Shown here: positions 8,474 to 20,895 of the stretch, in pieces
Layout: the number at the start of each line of letters is the position of its first letter
Position numbering within the stretch: the first letter of the stretch is position 1
Source: an uncultured Bacteroides sp.
GTDB taxonomy: Bacteria > Bacteroidota > Bacteroidia > Bacteroidales > Bacteroidaceae
Length of the DNA: 61,482 nt
Assembly: GCA_900542985.1 (NCBI GenBank)
Contig: UQPQ01000013.1
Span: 1 to 61,482 of the forward strand
Reading direction: 5' to 3'
The notes under the pieces: model-generated
Databases searched by the model: none
What the model was told of the DNA's origin: nothing
The model's input: only the letters and a program-made list of their open reading frames with translations
Translations under genes and position numbers: made by a program

Positions 8474-9745
8474 TTATTCTTTCTTTTGTCTCAGATATTC
8501 GTAGCCGATACGGCAATAAAGGCATTTCTTTGTATCGCAATAGTTCTTTTTCAACTGAATGAGGGCCTGACTGTCGCCGGCATGGGCGGCTTCCAGACCG
8601 CATTCTTTCCATAATCGGACAATGTAATTGTTTTCGGGCTTTAGTTCTTCCAGGAACTGGCTGGCACGCTGGCAGAGGAGTTCGTTGCCTTTGTGCTTGC
8701 CGTATGCATACAGAAAGGGAACGACTGTGTTGATGATGAGTAGGTCGATAGACGACTGGCTCAGGGGTTTGGGACGGGAAGGAGAAGGGGTACCGAAACT
8801 GTAATGGGTGAGCCAGTATGTGGAGGTGCCTCCTTTGAGCAGGTCGCGCAGGTCTTTCAGGGTGGAGAGTTCGAGCAGGCGCGACAACATTCCCTGGGAG
8901 CGGTGATAAAGACAGGCCAGTTGGGCAATGCGGATATGGGGGAAGTTGCCTGGACGCATGCGCAGGAACCGCCAGTGACAGTCGGTAGAAGGCTGTAACT
9001 GGAATTTGTGTTGCAGATAGGTGTATTCCTTGATAAGTTTCTCTGTGTATTCGTCGTGGGGAAGTTCTTGCAGGAGCCCGGCTTGTCCGAAGAAGAAGGC
9101 TTCTATCTGGAATAGATTGTCGCGGTGTTTGTTGACGGCGGCAAGGGGGACTTGTCTGGCCCAGAACTCGAAGGTATCGCTGTTTACTCCGAAACCGAAG
9201 TTGCGGGCAAGGGTGATGAAGAAGGCGGTTTCCCAGTCTTTTCCGCAATGTTCCAGACGCTCGGCTATTTGCCGGGCTTTGTTTTCGAAACGTTCGGTTT
9301 GCAGTCGCGACATCCAGCTGTGCAGCAGGAAGGAAGAGAGTTGGGGAATGAGAGAGAAGCAGGCGGGATAGCGGTCGGTTTGCAGGAGTTCTTCGTAGTT
9401 CTCTGCCAGTTGTGGCGGACATTGAAGCTCCAGTTGGGGTATCTGCTCGCCGTTGGTGCGGGTTACTGCGGTGTCGATATCGGAAGCTACGTGCAGGATG
9501 ACAGAATCGTATGCTGTATCCTGATGATGACGGTGACGGTACCAGTCGGAAGCACGCTGGTGTATTTCTACATTACCTACCCAAAGTACGCCTTGTATCT
9601 TGATTTTGGCATTGAAAAAGTCGGCTCCGGCATGTGGGTTGGGAAGTCCCGGATCGATGACTTCGATGGATTCTCCCTCGGAGGTGTGCAGATGTTGCAG
9701 AGGGAAAAGCTTGTGTTTCCATACATAGTGTAGAAGTTGCTCCAT
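8474..9745 (-). CDS. DUF2851 family protein, 423 aa
   Basis: Matches the Bacteroidetes DUF2851 family: the start MEQLLHYVWKHKLFP, then LPNPHAGADFFNAKIKI, GNVEIHQRASDWYRH and DSVILHVASD. The N-terminal 110 residues, rich in Asp, His and Glu, look like a possible nuclease-like core, but that is only a guess. The C-terminal CDTKKCLYCRIGYEYL region has a CxxC pair. It is cytoplasmic with no signal peptide. It is divergent from dapB, with the two -7 boxes about 20 bp apart. Function unknown. Confidence 0.88.
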   Translation of the reverse strand: MEQLLHYVWKHKLFPLQHLHTSEGESIEVIDPGLPNPHAGADFFNAKIKIQGVLWVGNVEIHQRASDWYRHRHHQDTAYDSVILHVASDIDTAVTRTNGEQIPQLELQCPPQLAENYEELLQTDRYPACFSLIPQLSSFLLHSWMSRLQTERFENKARQIAERLEHCGKDWETAFFITLARNFGFGVNSDTFEFWARQVPLAAVNKHRDNLFQIEAFFFGQAGLLQELPHDEYTEKLIKEYTYLQHKFQLQPSTDCHWRFLRMRPGNFPHIRIAQLACLYHRSQGMLSRLLELSTLKDLRDLLKGGTSTYWLTHYSFGTPSPSRPKPLSQSSIDLLIINTVVPFLYAYGKHKGNELLCQRASQFLEELKPENNYIVRLWKECGLEAAHAGDSQALIQLKKNYCDTKKCLYCRIGYEYLRQKKE

Positions 9746-9768
9746 GTTAACGAGGTATAAATGTATCT

Positions 9769-9776
9769 CAAAAGTA
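9769..9776 (-). promoter_or_regulatory. -7 box of the DUF2851 gene
   Basis: Minus-strand TACTTTTG, 23 bases before the start codon. Confidence 0.5.
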
Positions 9777-9797
9777 ATGATTAATAATGAGAAACAC

Positions 9798-9805
9798 TAT
9801 CTTTG
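9798..9805 (+). promoter_or_regulatory. -7 box of dapB
   Basis: TATCTTTG, 21 bases before ATG 9827. Confidence 0.55.
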
Positions 9806-9826
9806 TACAGAAAAAAGAAGATAATT

Positions 9827-10582
9827 ATGAAAATTGCATTAATTGGATATGGAAAGATGGGCAAAGAGATAGAGAAGATTGCTGTTGCCCGCGGACATGA
9901 GATTGTAAGTATTATTGATATAAATAACCGTCAGGATTTTGAGTCGGAAGCTTTCCGTTCGGCAGATGTAGCCATCGAGTTTACAGCACCTGCCGTGGCT
10001 TACGACAATTGCCTGAGTGCCTTCCGCAATGGAGTGAAAGTGGTATCGGGTAGTACCGGATGGATGGGTGAACATGGAGAGGAAATGCGCAGACTGTGCG
10101 AGGAGGAAGGAAAGACACTGTTCTGGTCGTCGAACTTCAGCTTGGGCGTGGCTGTGTTTGCAGCGGTCAACAAGTATCTTGCCAAGATTATGAATAACTT
10201 CCCGAATTATGAGGTATCGATGGTGGAAACACATCATGTGCATAAACTGGATGCGCCGAGTGGTACTGCCATTACACTGGCAGAAGGTATTCTGGAAAAT
10301 CTGGACCGCAAGGATAAGTGGGTGATGGGTACGCTGACTGCTCCGGATGGTACTGTGAGCGGAACGACTGAATGTGCTGCCAATGAATTGCCGGTGAGTG
10401 CCATCCGCGAAGGAGAGGTGCCGGGTATCCATACTATCCGTTATGAATCGGAGGCAGACTCTATCATTATCACACACGATGCAAAGAACCGCAAGGGGTT
10501 TGCTTTGGGAGCTGTACTGGCTGCTGAGTATACGGCTGCACATACAGGGTTTCTGGGTATGAATGATTTATTCAAGTTTTAA
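9827..10582 (+). CDS. dapB: 4-hydroxy-tetrahydrodipicolinate reductase
   Basis: NAD(P)H-dependent reductase of lysine and diaminopimelate synthesis. The 251-residue protein starts MKIALIGYGKMGKEIEK (nucleotide-binding GxGxMG). It has FTAPAVAYDN, SGSTGW and SSNFSLGVAVF, and the catalytic segment VETHHVHKLDAPSGTA with the family His-His and Lys. An in-frame ATG at 9803 lies within the promoter box, so I chose 9827. It is followed 3 bases later by lepB, suggesting one transcript through lepB, its paralogue and the WbqC-like gene. Confidence 0.96.
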   Translation: MKIALIGYGKMGKEIEKIAVARGHEIVSIIDINNRQDFESEAFRSADVAIEFTAPAVAYDNCLSAFRNGVKVVSGSTGWMGEHGEEMRRLCEEEGKTLFWSSNFSLGVAVFAAVNKYLAKIMNNFPNYEVSMVETHHVHKLDAPSGTAITLAEGILENLDRKDKWVMGTLTAPDGTVSGTTECAANELPVSAIREGEVPGIHTIRYESEADSIIITHDAKNRKGFALGAVLAAEYTAAHTGFLGMNDLFKF

Positions 10583-10585
10583 TTT

Positions 10586-12010
10586 ATGATACAGGCTTCG
10601 CGTACGCAGTGGATCAAGTTCGGAGTAATTCTGGCCTTGTATCTCTTGTTTCTGTTATGGCTGAAAAGCTGGTTGGGACTGATTGTGGTTCCGTTTATCT
10701 TTGATGTGTATATTTCGAAGAAGATTCCCTGGACATGGTGGAAGACTGCCAAGAATCAGACGGTAAGAACCGTGATGAGCTGGGTGGATGCCATTGTCTT
10801 TGCACTGGTGGCGATTTATTTTGTGAATCTGTATTTCTTCCAGAATTATGTGATTCCTTCTTCTTCACTGGAGAAGTCGCTGCTGGTAGGTGATTATCTT
10901 TTTGTGAGTAAGATGAGTTACGGTGCCCGTATTCCTCAGACACCGCTTCATATGCCGCTTACACAGCATACATTACCGATATTGAACTGTAAGTCGTATC
11001 TGGACTGGCCCAAATGGGAGTATAAGCGTGTAAAGGGATTGGGTACGGTGCAGCTGAATGATATTGTGGTGTTCAATTTCCCGGCTGGAGACAGTGTGGT
11101 GAGTGCCATCCCTAATGATGATTTGTATCGCATCAGTTATCAGTTGGGCAAGCAGCTTTCCAAACCGGTCGATATGGCTTCGCTGACTGTAGAACAGCAG
11201 CGTCAGGTATTCGACTTTTATTATCATGCCGGAAGGGAATACATTGACCAGAATCCGCAGGATTATGGAAAGATTCTGGTGCGTCCGGTAGACCGCAGAG
11301 AGAATTATGTGAAACGTTGTGTGGGATTGCCCGGACAGACGCTGGAGATAAAAGACCGCATTATTTATCTGGACGGAAAAGCCAACAAGGAGCCGGATAA
11401 TGTGCAGTATCGTTATTTTGTATATACCAGAGGACAGTTGCCAGAGGAACTCTGTCACGAATTGGGTATCAGCAAGGAGAATCTGAGTATGTATTATGCC
11501 GATGAATCGGTGTATAACATGCCGCTGACAAAGAAAACGAAAGAGGCTTTGCTGGCTCGGAAAGATTTGGTGATTCGTATTCAGGATGTGGCTGATGATG
11601 ATGCCGGAGGACTTTATCCGCTGAATAAGCTTACCGGATGGACGGTGGATAATTACGGTCCGATATGGATACCGAAGAAAGGGGCTACCATCGACTTGAC
11701 TTTGGATAATCTGCCGCTGTACGAACGACCAATTGCTGCTTACGAGGGAAATACACTTGAAGTGAAGGATGGAAAGATTTTCATCAACGGACAGCAGACC
11801 AGTCAATATACTTTTAAAATGGATTATTACTGGATGATGGGAGATAACCGTCATGATTCTGCCGATTCGCGTTTCTGGGGATTTGTGCCCGAAGATCATA
11901 TCGTAGGTAAGCCTATCTTTATCTGGTTGTCTTTGGATCAGGACAGAGGATGGCTGAATGGCAAGATTCGCTGGAACCGTCTGCTGAAGTGTGTGGATAA
12001 TATCAAATAA
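10586..12010 (+). CDS. lepB: Signal peptidase I
   Basis: Membrane-bound Ser-Lys protease that removes signal peptides. There are two hydrophobic segments (about 12-38 and 67-86), then IPSSSLEKSLLVGD, in which Ser94 aligns with the catalytic serine. YVKRCVGLPG follows, with Lys243 as general base, and the C-terminal signature is MMGDNRHDSADSRFWG. At 474 residues it is longer than most SPase I, with a large insertion between box B and the Lys box, as seen in Bacteroidetes. All catalytic residues are intact, unlike the gene that follows. Confidence 0.95.
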   Translation: MIQASRTQWIKFGVILALYLLFLLWLKSWLGLIVVPFIFDVYISKKIPWTWWKTAKNQTVRTVMSWVDAIVFALVAIYFVNLYFFQNYVIPSSSLEKSLLVGDYLFVSKMSYGARIPQTPLHMPLTQHTLPILNCKSYLDWPKWEYKRVKGLGTVQLNDIVVFNFPAGDSVVSAIPNDDLYRISYQLGKQLSKPVDMASLTVEQQRQVFDFYYHAGREYIDQNPQDYGKILVRPVDRRENYVKRCVGLPGQTLEIKDRIIYLDGKANKEPDNVQYRYFVYTRGQLPEELCHELGISKENLSMYYADESVYNMPLTKKTKEALLARKDLVIRIQDVADDDAGGLYPLNKLTGWTVDNYGPIWIPKKGATIDLTLDNLPLYERPIAAYEGNTLEVKDGKIFINGQQTSQYTFKMDYYWMMGDNRHDSADSRFWGFVPEDHIVGKPIFIWLSLDQDRGWLNGKIRWNRLLKCVDNIK

Positions 12011-12021
12011 AGAACCGGATA

Positions 12022-12933
12022 GTGAAAAACCGTTGGGGCGTATGGCTGAGGCTGATGGCAATGACTGTAATTGCTGTTTTGCTGATAAAAACCCTGCTTA
12101 TAACCTCTTGTTTCATTCCGTCGTCGGGTATGGAGAATACATTATACCAGGGCGAAGGGGTTTTGGTAAGTAAGTGGAGTTATGGGCTGCGTGTGCCTTT
12201 CCCCTCTGTGTTCGGATATCATCGTATTGGAGAACAGCCGGTGAAACGTGGAGATATCGTGCTGTTCAACAATCCGAATCCGTCTGATAAAGACCGTAGA
12301 ATAGAAAGCCGGGAGTTGTTTATCAGTCGCTGCATCGGTACGGCAGGAGATACGCTGATGCTGAACCGGGAACTGATTGATACTGCCGGTAAGGTATTCA
12401 GTCCGGACAGTAAATCGCTTTATTGTTATCCGGCTCCCTGCGAAGACAGTGTACGGATGATGCTGGATTCGCTGGGAATAAGTGGCAATGTACTGGTAGG
12501 ATATACACCGGAAGGAGCATATATACGGAGTTTCAGTCATTATGAATATTATCTGCTGACACAGCTTGCGGGAGAGCGTATTCCTTTCTCGCTGTATCAG
12601 GATGGAATAAAGGAAAAGGCGTATCCTTATGTGGTGCCGCAAAAGGGAAGGGCTGTAGAGGTGCATCCGTGGAATCGGGCGCTGCTGTGTAATACTATCC
12701 GTAATCATGAACATAAAAGGGCTGAGATTCGTCGGGATACATTGTTTGTAGAGGGAAAGCCGGTGAAAATGTATGTATTTAGCAAAAACTATTATTGGAT
12801 GGCTTCCAACAATCCGGTGAATCTGTGCGATTCGCGGCTGTTTGGTTTTGTACCCGAAGATCATATTATCGGGAAGGCTCTTTATGTGTGGTTTACCTCG
12901 CAGAAAGGGAGATTTTTTCAACGTATAGAATAA
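12022..12933 (+). CDS. Signal peptidase I paralogue lacking the catalytic dyad
   Basis: This 303-residue S26-family protein aligns with the preceding LepB across the transmembrane start, the Ser and Lys boxes and the C-terminal GFVPEDHIIGKALYVW. The Ser position reads IPSSGMENTL, with Gly36 where LepB has its nucleophile. The Lys box reads FISRCIGTAGD, with Ser102 in place of Lys. GDN in the C-terminal signature is SNN. It is therefore predicted inactive as a classical Ser-Lys peptidase, unless Ser35 acts instead. It starts at GTG 12022, 11 bases after lepB. It may be a regulatory or binding partner of LepB (inference). Confidence 0.85.
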   Translation: MKNRWGVWLRLMAMTVIAVLLIKTLLITSCFIPSSGMENTLYQGEGVLVSKWSYGLRVPFPSVFGYHRIGEQPVKRGDIVLFNNPNPSDKDRRIESRELFISRCIGTAGDTLMLNRELIDTAGKVFSPDSKSLYCYPAPCEDSVRMMLDSLGISGNVLVGYTPEGAYIRSFSHYEYYLLTQLAGERIPFSLYQDGIKEKAYPYVVPQKGRAVEVHPWNRALLCNTIRNHEHKRAEIRRDTLFVEGKPVKMYVFSKNYYWMASNNPVNLCDSRLFGFVPEDHIIGKALYVWFTSQKGRFFQRIE

Positions 12934-12943
12934 GGAATATAAA

Positions 12944-13579
12944 ATGAATCAAATCATACTTAGTTCGGCTTATCTGGCTCCTGTGGAGTATTATGCCAAG
13001 CTGTTTGCATACGACAAGGTGTATGTAGAACGTTTCGACAGTTACATGAAGCAGACGTACCGTAACCGCTGTGTCATTGCTTCGGCAGGAGGCCCTCAGG
13101 CACTGACTATTCCTACGGAGAAAGGGGAAGGGACGAAGTGCCTGATGAAGGATATCCGGATTTCCGATCACGGCAACTGGCGTCATGTGCACTGGAATGC
13201 GTTTGTGGCTGCTTATAAGCATAGCCCTTTCTTTGATTATTATGCCGACGAGTTTCATCGGTTTTATGAGAAGCGGTATGACTTTCTTTATGACTTTAAT
13301 ATGGAATTGTGTCATTGGATGTGCGAGCAGATAGATCTTCAGCCTGTAATGATACCTACAGACGATTATGTGGCTGTTCCGGAGGGAATGGACGACTATC
13401 GCGAGCGGATTCATCCCAAGAGGGTATATGCCGAAGCAGATCCTGATTTTTCTCCAGTTTCTTATTATCAGGTGTTCGATGCAAAGCAAGGCTTTCAGCC
13501 TAATTTGAGTATAGCAGACTTGTTGTTCAATATGGGGCCGGAGAGTCTGCTGGTGTTGAGAGACAGTATCGTGAAATAA
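12944..13579 (+). CDS. WbqC family protein
   Basis: A 211-residue protein with the WbqC-like start LSSAYLAPVEYYAKLFAYDK and the downstream TYRNRCVIASAGGPQALTIP and RHVHWNAFVAAYKHSPFFDY. WbqC proteins occur in polysaccharide clusters, and a role in sugar modification has been suggested but not settled. Here it is 10 bases behind the signal peptidase paralogue and ends the dapB-lepB run, before a strong terminator. No signal peptide. Molecular activity unknown. Confidence 0.85.
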   Translation: MNQIILSSAYLAPVEYYAKLFAYDKVYVERFDSYMKQTYRNRCVIASAGGPQALTIPTEKGEGTKCLMKDIRISDHGNWRHVHWNAFVAAYKHSPFFDYYADEFHRFYEKRYDFLYDFNMELCHWMCEQIDLQPVMIPTDDYVAVPEGMDDYRERIHPKRVYAEADPDFSPVSYYQVFDAKQGFQPNLSIADLLFNMGPESLLVLRDSIVK

Positions 13580-13588
13580 ATCAGATAA

Positions 13589-13641
13589 AAAAGAATATAG
13601 CCGTGAAAGAGTTTTTTGCTTTTTCACGGCTATATTCTTTT
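13589..13641. terminator. Bidirectional terminator between convergent genes
   Basis: Perfect stem AAGAATATAGCCGTGAAA with its complement around a T-rich loop, with T runs on both sides. It serves the WbqC-like gene and the convergent phosphodiesterase gene. Confidence 0.9.
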
Positions 13642-13700
13642 ATGTTGTCCTCACGTAAAGGCTTCACCTGAAGCTTTTTCATTTATCTTATCCTAATGAA

Positions 13701-14525
13701 TCAGAGAGAAGGAGCGGTAGAAGAACGGAAAGGACGGTCGTAGTCTGAGTCAATCTGATAGTAGGTAACTCCCCATGACTTTAACCATTCCAAATCGCGG
13801 AATGCTTCCTCCAGTCCCTGTTGGGTAACAGGATGCTTATACGGACGGTTTACACAAGCCATAATCTGAATTCCGTGCTCCTGGCACCAGCGGATGAGGC
13901 GAGAGTTCAGTTCATCAATTCCGGCAAAGAGGAAATAATAATCTTTCGTCTTTTCTCCGTATTTCTGGAAGAATTCTTCTCTTTCGCTGATAAGCATCGT
14001 AATCTTTCCTTTCCCGAGAAAGAAATTTCCGTGTCCGATGAAATAGGAGTGATTGATGAAACCGGTTTCTTTCAGAATACGGTATAGCTCTTCGTAAAAA
14101 GCCTGAGAAGGATGGTCGAGTTTGATGTCAAGCATCAGTTCAGTGATTTTTCCCTGTGCATACCGGCAGTATTCCTCTACAGAAACAGGGGCTTTCCCTT
14201 CCTTATGCAATGGCTTTAACTGCTGTATTTCCTCCCAGGTTAAGTCCGCACAACGTGCCTTACTGGCATAGTCACGTTCGAGAGTAGCATAATGATAAAG
14301 AAAAAGTACTCCGTCTTTGCTTTCTCTGATGTCTATTTCAACTCCGGTATATCCTCTTTCTACTGCTTCATCAAGTGCAGCCAGGCTGTTTTCCGGATGA
14401 CAGCGGTTTTCTGTTACGCCCCCTCTGTGACCAATCAGATGGTATTGTTTATCCACATCAGCAGCCTGTATGCGCAGGCTGCTGAAGATAGATAATAAAA
14501 TGCAAAGACGATATATTTGTTTCAT
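13701..14525 (-). CDS. Secreted glycerophosphodiester phosphodiesterase-like protein
   Basis: A 274-residue protein with an N-terminal signal peptide (MKQIYRLCILLSIFSSLRIQ) and a GDPD TIM barrel. IGHRGG, HPENSLAALDEAVERGYTG and GVEIDIRESKDG supply the catalytic His-Arg and metal-binding Glu/Asp. The second motif is LYHYATLERD, where the family usually has HD, so the Asp after the His is Tyr here. It likely acts on glycerophosphodiesters or a related substrate in the periplasm. I chose start 14525, since the longer frame runs into the upstream galactosidase. It is 17 bases downstream of that gene, in one transcript. Confidence 0.82.
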   Translation of the reverse strand: MKQIYRLCILLSIFSSLRIQAADVDKQYHLIGHRGGVTENRCHPENSLAALDEAVERGYTGVEIDIRESKDGVLFLYHYATLERDYASKARCADLTWEEIQQLKPLHKEGKAPVSVEEYCRYAQGKITELMLDIKLDHPSQAFYEELYRILKETGFINHSYFIGHGNFFLGKGKITMLISEREEFFQKYGEKTKDYYFLFAGIDELNSRLIRWCQEHGIQIMACVNRPYKHPVTQQGLEEAFRDLEWLKSWGVTYYQIDSDYDRPFRSSTAPSL

Positions 14526-14542
14526 ATATTTGGTTTTAAATT

Positions 14543-17893
<3,351 letters not shown>

Positions 17894-17926
17894 TTAAATT
17901 AGTGATTAGATGATTGTTTCTGAACA

Positions 17927-17934
17927 CAAAATTA
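17927..17934 (-). promoter_or_regulatory. -7 box of the beta-galactosidase operon
   Basis: Minus-strand TAATTTTG, 36 bases before the start codon. Confidence 0.5.
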
Positions 17935-18016
17935 GTTTTTTCTTTTTGATTTGATAAAACTTGTAAGGCAAATTGTAAAAAAATATAAGAGGTGATAGTA
18001 AGAGAGAATAAAATTG

Positions 18017-18024
18017 TACTTTTG
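18017..18024 (+). promoter_or_regulatory. -7 box of the rhomboid operon
   Basis: TACTTTTG, 23 bases before ATG 18048. It excludes the earlier in-frame ATG at 18024. Confidence 0.55.
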
Positions 18025-18047
18025 TGCAATTGATTAAAAAATACAAT

Positions 18048-18722
18048 ATGAATAATATTCCAGCAGTAACAAAAAATCTGTTAATTATCAATGCACTGTG
18101 CTTTTTCGGAGCTATTGTGGGAGAGCGTTATGGCATCAATGTTAATAATTGGTTAGGATTACACTTTTTCCTTGCTCCCGATTTTAATCCCGCACAGCTT
18201 ATTACCTATATGTTTATGCACGCCAATTTCCAGCATATTTTCTTTAATATGTTTGCTGTGTGGATGTTCGGACGTGTGTTGGAACAAGTATGGGGTCCCA
18301 AACGTTTCTTGTTCTATTATATCCTTTGCGGAATAGGTGCAGGTCTTATACAAGAAGCCGTTCAGTATATGGAGTATGTAGTAAACTTCTCGCAGTATCT
18401 TGAGAGCGGAACTGAAGCTGAAGCCATTTTCGTGACAGAGTTCTTGAATCGATGGATTACCGTAGGAGCATCAGGTGCAGTATATGCTATTCTGTTGGCT
18501 TTTGGTATGCTGTTTCCAAACAGTCAGATGTTCGTTTTCCCGATACCAATGCCCATTAAAGCGAAGTATTTTGTAATAGGATATGCGGTATTGGAACTTT
18601 TCCTTGGATTATCCGGAGGCGACGGAGTCGCTCATTTTGCCCATTTGGGAGGAATGTTATTCGGATTGATACTTATTCTATATTGGAGAAAGAAAAATGG
18701 CAGCGGACGACTTTATTACTAA
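18048..18722 (+). CDS. Rhomboid family intramembrane serine protease
   Basis: A 224-residue integral membrane protease with about six transmembrane helices. FMHANFQHIFFNMFAVWMFG is the conserved rhomboid helix with HxxxN. VGASGAVYA carries the catalytic Ser142, and VAHFAHLGG carries the catalytic His (about 199). It should cut transmembrane proteins within the membrane; substrates unknown. Its 3' end overlaps the next rhomboid start by 26 bases, so the two are likely translationally coupled. Confidence 0.93.
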   Translation: MNNIPAVTKNLLIINALCFFGAIVGERYGINVNNWLGLHFFLAPDFNPAQLITYMFMHANFQHIFFNMFAVWMFGRVLEQVWGPKRFLFYYILCGIGAGLIQEAVQYMEYVVNFSQYLESGTEAEAIFVTEFLNRWITVGASGAVYAILLAFGMLFPNSQMFVFPIPMPIKAKYFVIGYAVLELFLGLSGGDGVAHFAHLGGMLFGLILILYWRKKNGSGRLYY

Positions 18723-19587
18723 TCTGAAAGAGAACTTCCGGCAGGGGAATATTGTGACCCGCCTGCTTTACATCAATGTGGGAGCTTTTCTGATCTGTTC
18801 TTTGGTCGGGATTATTCTAATGTTGTTTAAAGTCCCGTTCTCTCCCTGGATGAATGTACTGGAGCTTCCTGCCTGGTGGGAGAAGTTCATCCGTCAGCCT
18901 TGGTCACTGATTACCTATATGTTTATGCACGCCGATGTGTTGCATATCCTGTTCAATATGTTGTGGCTGTATTGGTTTGGAAAGTTATTCCTGAGTTTCT
19001 TCTCATCCAAACATTTGCGTGGCCTTTATTTGTTGGGAGGTATCTGTGGGGGAGTATTGTATATGATATCTTATCATATCTTCCCTTATTTTGAACATGC
19101 TCTTCCCACTTCTTATTTGTTGGGTGCTTCTGCTTCCGTATTAGCTATTGTTGTAGCTGTAGCTGTGAGAGAACCCAATTATCCTGTACAACTTCTACTT
19201 TTTGGAACAGTACGTTTGCGTACCATCGCACTGGTTATTATTTTACTCGACCTGATGCTCATTACTTCCGGAAATGCAGGAGGACACATTTCGCATCTTG
19301 GTGGAGCATTGGCTGGATGGTGGTTTGCTGCAGGACTTCGCAGAGGTACCGATGTAACGCGTTGGATTAATTATGTCATTGATTTCTGTATGGGATGGAA
19401 GAAACCGGTGCGTAAGCCTAAAATGAAGGTTTATTATGGAGACAAGCAGAAGGACTATGATTTTAATGCACGGAAAAAGGAACGTGAAGCAGAGGTCGAC
19501 CGTATTTTGGATAAGTTGAGAAAGTCGGGTTATAGCAGCTTAAGTGAAGAAGAAAAAAAACGTTTGTTTGATGCCAGTAAAAAATAG
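18697..19587 (+). CDS. Rhomboid family intramembrane serine protease, second copy with C-terminal tail
   Basis: A 296-residue rhomboid with FMHADVLHILFNMLWLYWFG, the catalytic motif LLGASASVLA (Ser145) and GGHISHLGGALAG (His about 200). After the last membrane helix, about residues 225-296 form a charged cytosolic tail with Lys/Glu-rich helices (DKLRKSGYSSLSEEEKKRLF), a C-terminal element common in Bacteroidetes rhomboids. It overlaps the first rhomboid gene, and the pair may act together or on related substrates. Confidence 0.92.
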   Translation: MAADDFITNLKENFRQGNIVTRLLYINVGAFLICSLVGIILMLFKVPFSPWMNVLELPAWWEKFIRQPWSLITYMFMHADVLHILFNMLWLYWFGKLFLSFFSSKHLRGLYLLGGICGGVLYMISYHIFPYFEHALPTSYLLGASASVLAIVVAVAVREPNYPVQLLLFGTVRLRTIALVIILLDLMLITSGNAGGHISHLGGALAGWWFAAGLRRGTDVTRWINYVIDFCMGWKKPVRKPKMKVYYGDKQKDYDFNARKKEREAEVDRILDKLRKSGYSSLSEEEKKRLFDASKK

Positions 19588-19590
19588 CTT

Positions 19591-20640
19591 GTGAGTAAAA
19601 AGATGATATCTATAGGACGTATAATGCGTCTCTGTTTATTGGGAGGAAATATTCTTGTATCATTGGGCTTTTTGTGTTGTTCGTACAGCCCTTATATTTC
19701 TCCGGTAGAACATTCCATTTGGGCTTGTTCCGGTCTGTTGTTCCCATTTTTCTTTTTACTGAATTTAGCTTTTCTTCTTTTATGGCTGATTGCCAGACGC
19801 TGGTTTGCAATGTTGCCTTTACTGACCTTGTTTGTCTGCTGGAATGCGACATGGACCTATTGCCCCATCAACAAACCGATGGAATCGCAAAAAAGAACAT
19901 TGAAACTTCTTACTTACAATGTCTTCAATTTTTCTGAAGGTAAAGATTCTATTCTGGCTTATCTGAATAAAAGTGAGGCTGATGTCATCTGTTTGCAAGA
20001 ATGTACGCTTGATAAGCAGGTGAAGAAAGCTCTTTCTTCTTATCCTTACTACAAACATCTTGCATTGGCAGGAGAAAACGGAATTGCATGTTTTTCCCGT
20101 TTCCCTATTTTGTCAGCCGAACGTATTTCTTATGAAAGCCTGAATAATGGAAGTATGCTTTATCGGCTGAAAGTAGAAAACGATACGTTGCTTGTTGTCA
20201 ATAACCATCTGGAGTCTAATAAATTGAATAGCGAAGACAAGGAAATTTATAACCATTTGCTGAAGTCTCCAAATCAGAAAAATGTGGAAAAAGGAGGGAA
20301 ACTGTTGCTCCACAAACTGGCAGATGCCGTAAAAATCAGAGCTGTACAGGCCGATTCGATAGCCGCTTTTATCTCCCGGAACAGTTCTCCTTTTATGCTG
20401 GTCTGCGGTGATTTCAACGATTCTCCCATTTCTTACGCCCATCGGGTAATCGGGCAGGGACTGCAAGATGCGTATGCCGAAGGAGGAAGTGGCCTGGGTA
20501 TTTCCTACAATCGTGATCATTTCTATTTTCGTATCGACCATATCTTTGCCGGAAGTGCATTCCGGGTATTACAATGCAAGGTAGACCGTAGTATAATTGC
20601 TTCCGACCATTATCCGGTATGGTGTATACTGGAGTATTGA
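19591..20640 (+). CDS. Membrane-anchored endonuclease/exonuclease/phosphatase family protein
   Basis: A 349-residue protein. Three hydrophobic segments lie within the first 90 residues, then an EEP fold: LLTYNVFNFSEG, ADVICLQEC (metal Glu), VVNNHLESN, LVCGDFNDSP and the final catalytic IASDHYPV. The active site is intact, so it should hydrolyse a phosphodiester or phosphomonoester (nucleic acid, inositol phosphate or lipid head group). The start is GTG 19591, three bases after the second rhomboid, so it belongs to that operon. Substrate unknown. Confidence 0.88.
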   Translation: MSKKMISIGRIMRLCLLGGNILVSLGFLCCSYSPYISPVEHSIWACSGLLFPFFFLLNLAFLLLWLIARRWFAMLPLLTLFVCWNATWTYCPINKPMESQKRTLKLLTYNVFNFSEGKDSILAYLNKSEADVICLQECTLDKQVKKALSSYPYYKHLALAGENGIACFSRFPILSAERISYESLNNGSMLYRLKVENDTLLVVNNHLESNKLNSEDKEIYNHLLKSPNQKNVEKGGKLLLHKLADAVKIRAVQADSIAAFISRNSSPFMLVCGDFNDSPISYAHRVIGQGLQDAYAEGGSGLGISYNRDHFYFRIDHIFAGSAFRVLQCKVDRSIIASDHYPVWCILEY

Positions 20641-20831
20641 CAAAAACCTTGGTGTTTCCATTCTTCTGTTTATCTGTCCTTTATCTTTGAAATTTACGTC
20701 CTGTTGTTTTAGAGGCTGTAGTTTGTGTTATTTTGCTTTTTCCAAGCCTTTAAATCTTGTCTTTTCATTCTTTTTTATTGTCTAATGTTTAAATATTTAG
20801 CATGCATTCCCTGTGTAAATGAAAAAAAAAC

Positions 20832-20839
20832 TATATTTG
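20832..20839 (+). promoter_or_regulatory. -7 box of secDF
   Basis: TATATTTG, 56 bases before the start codon. The rest of the 255-bp gap is AT-rich with no gene. Confidence 0.55.
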
Positions 20840-20895
20840 CAACCTTGAATAAACGTATATTAATTAAAAAAGTAAATATCATAAATTAAAGTAAC

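Noticed and set aside
8400..9422. Second minus-strand ORF overlapping the DUF2851 gene
   Set aside because: Arg/Pro/Ser-rich out-of-frame translation; the DUF2851 frame has family motifs throughout.
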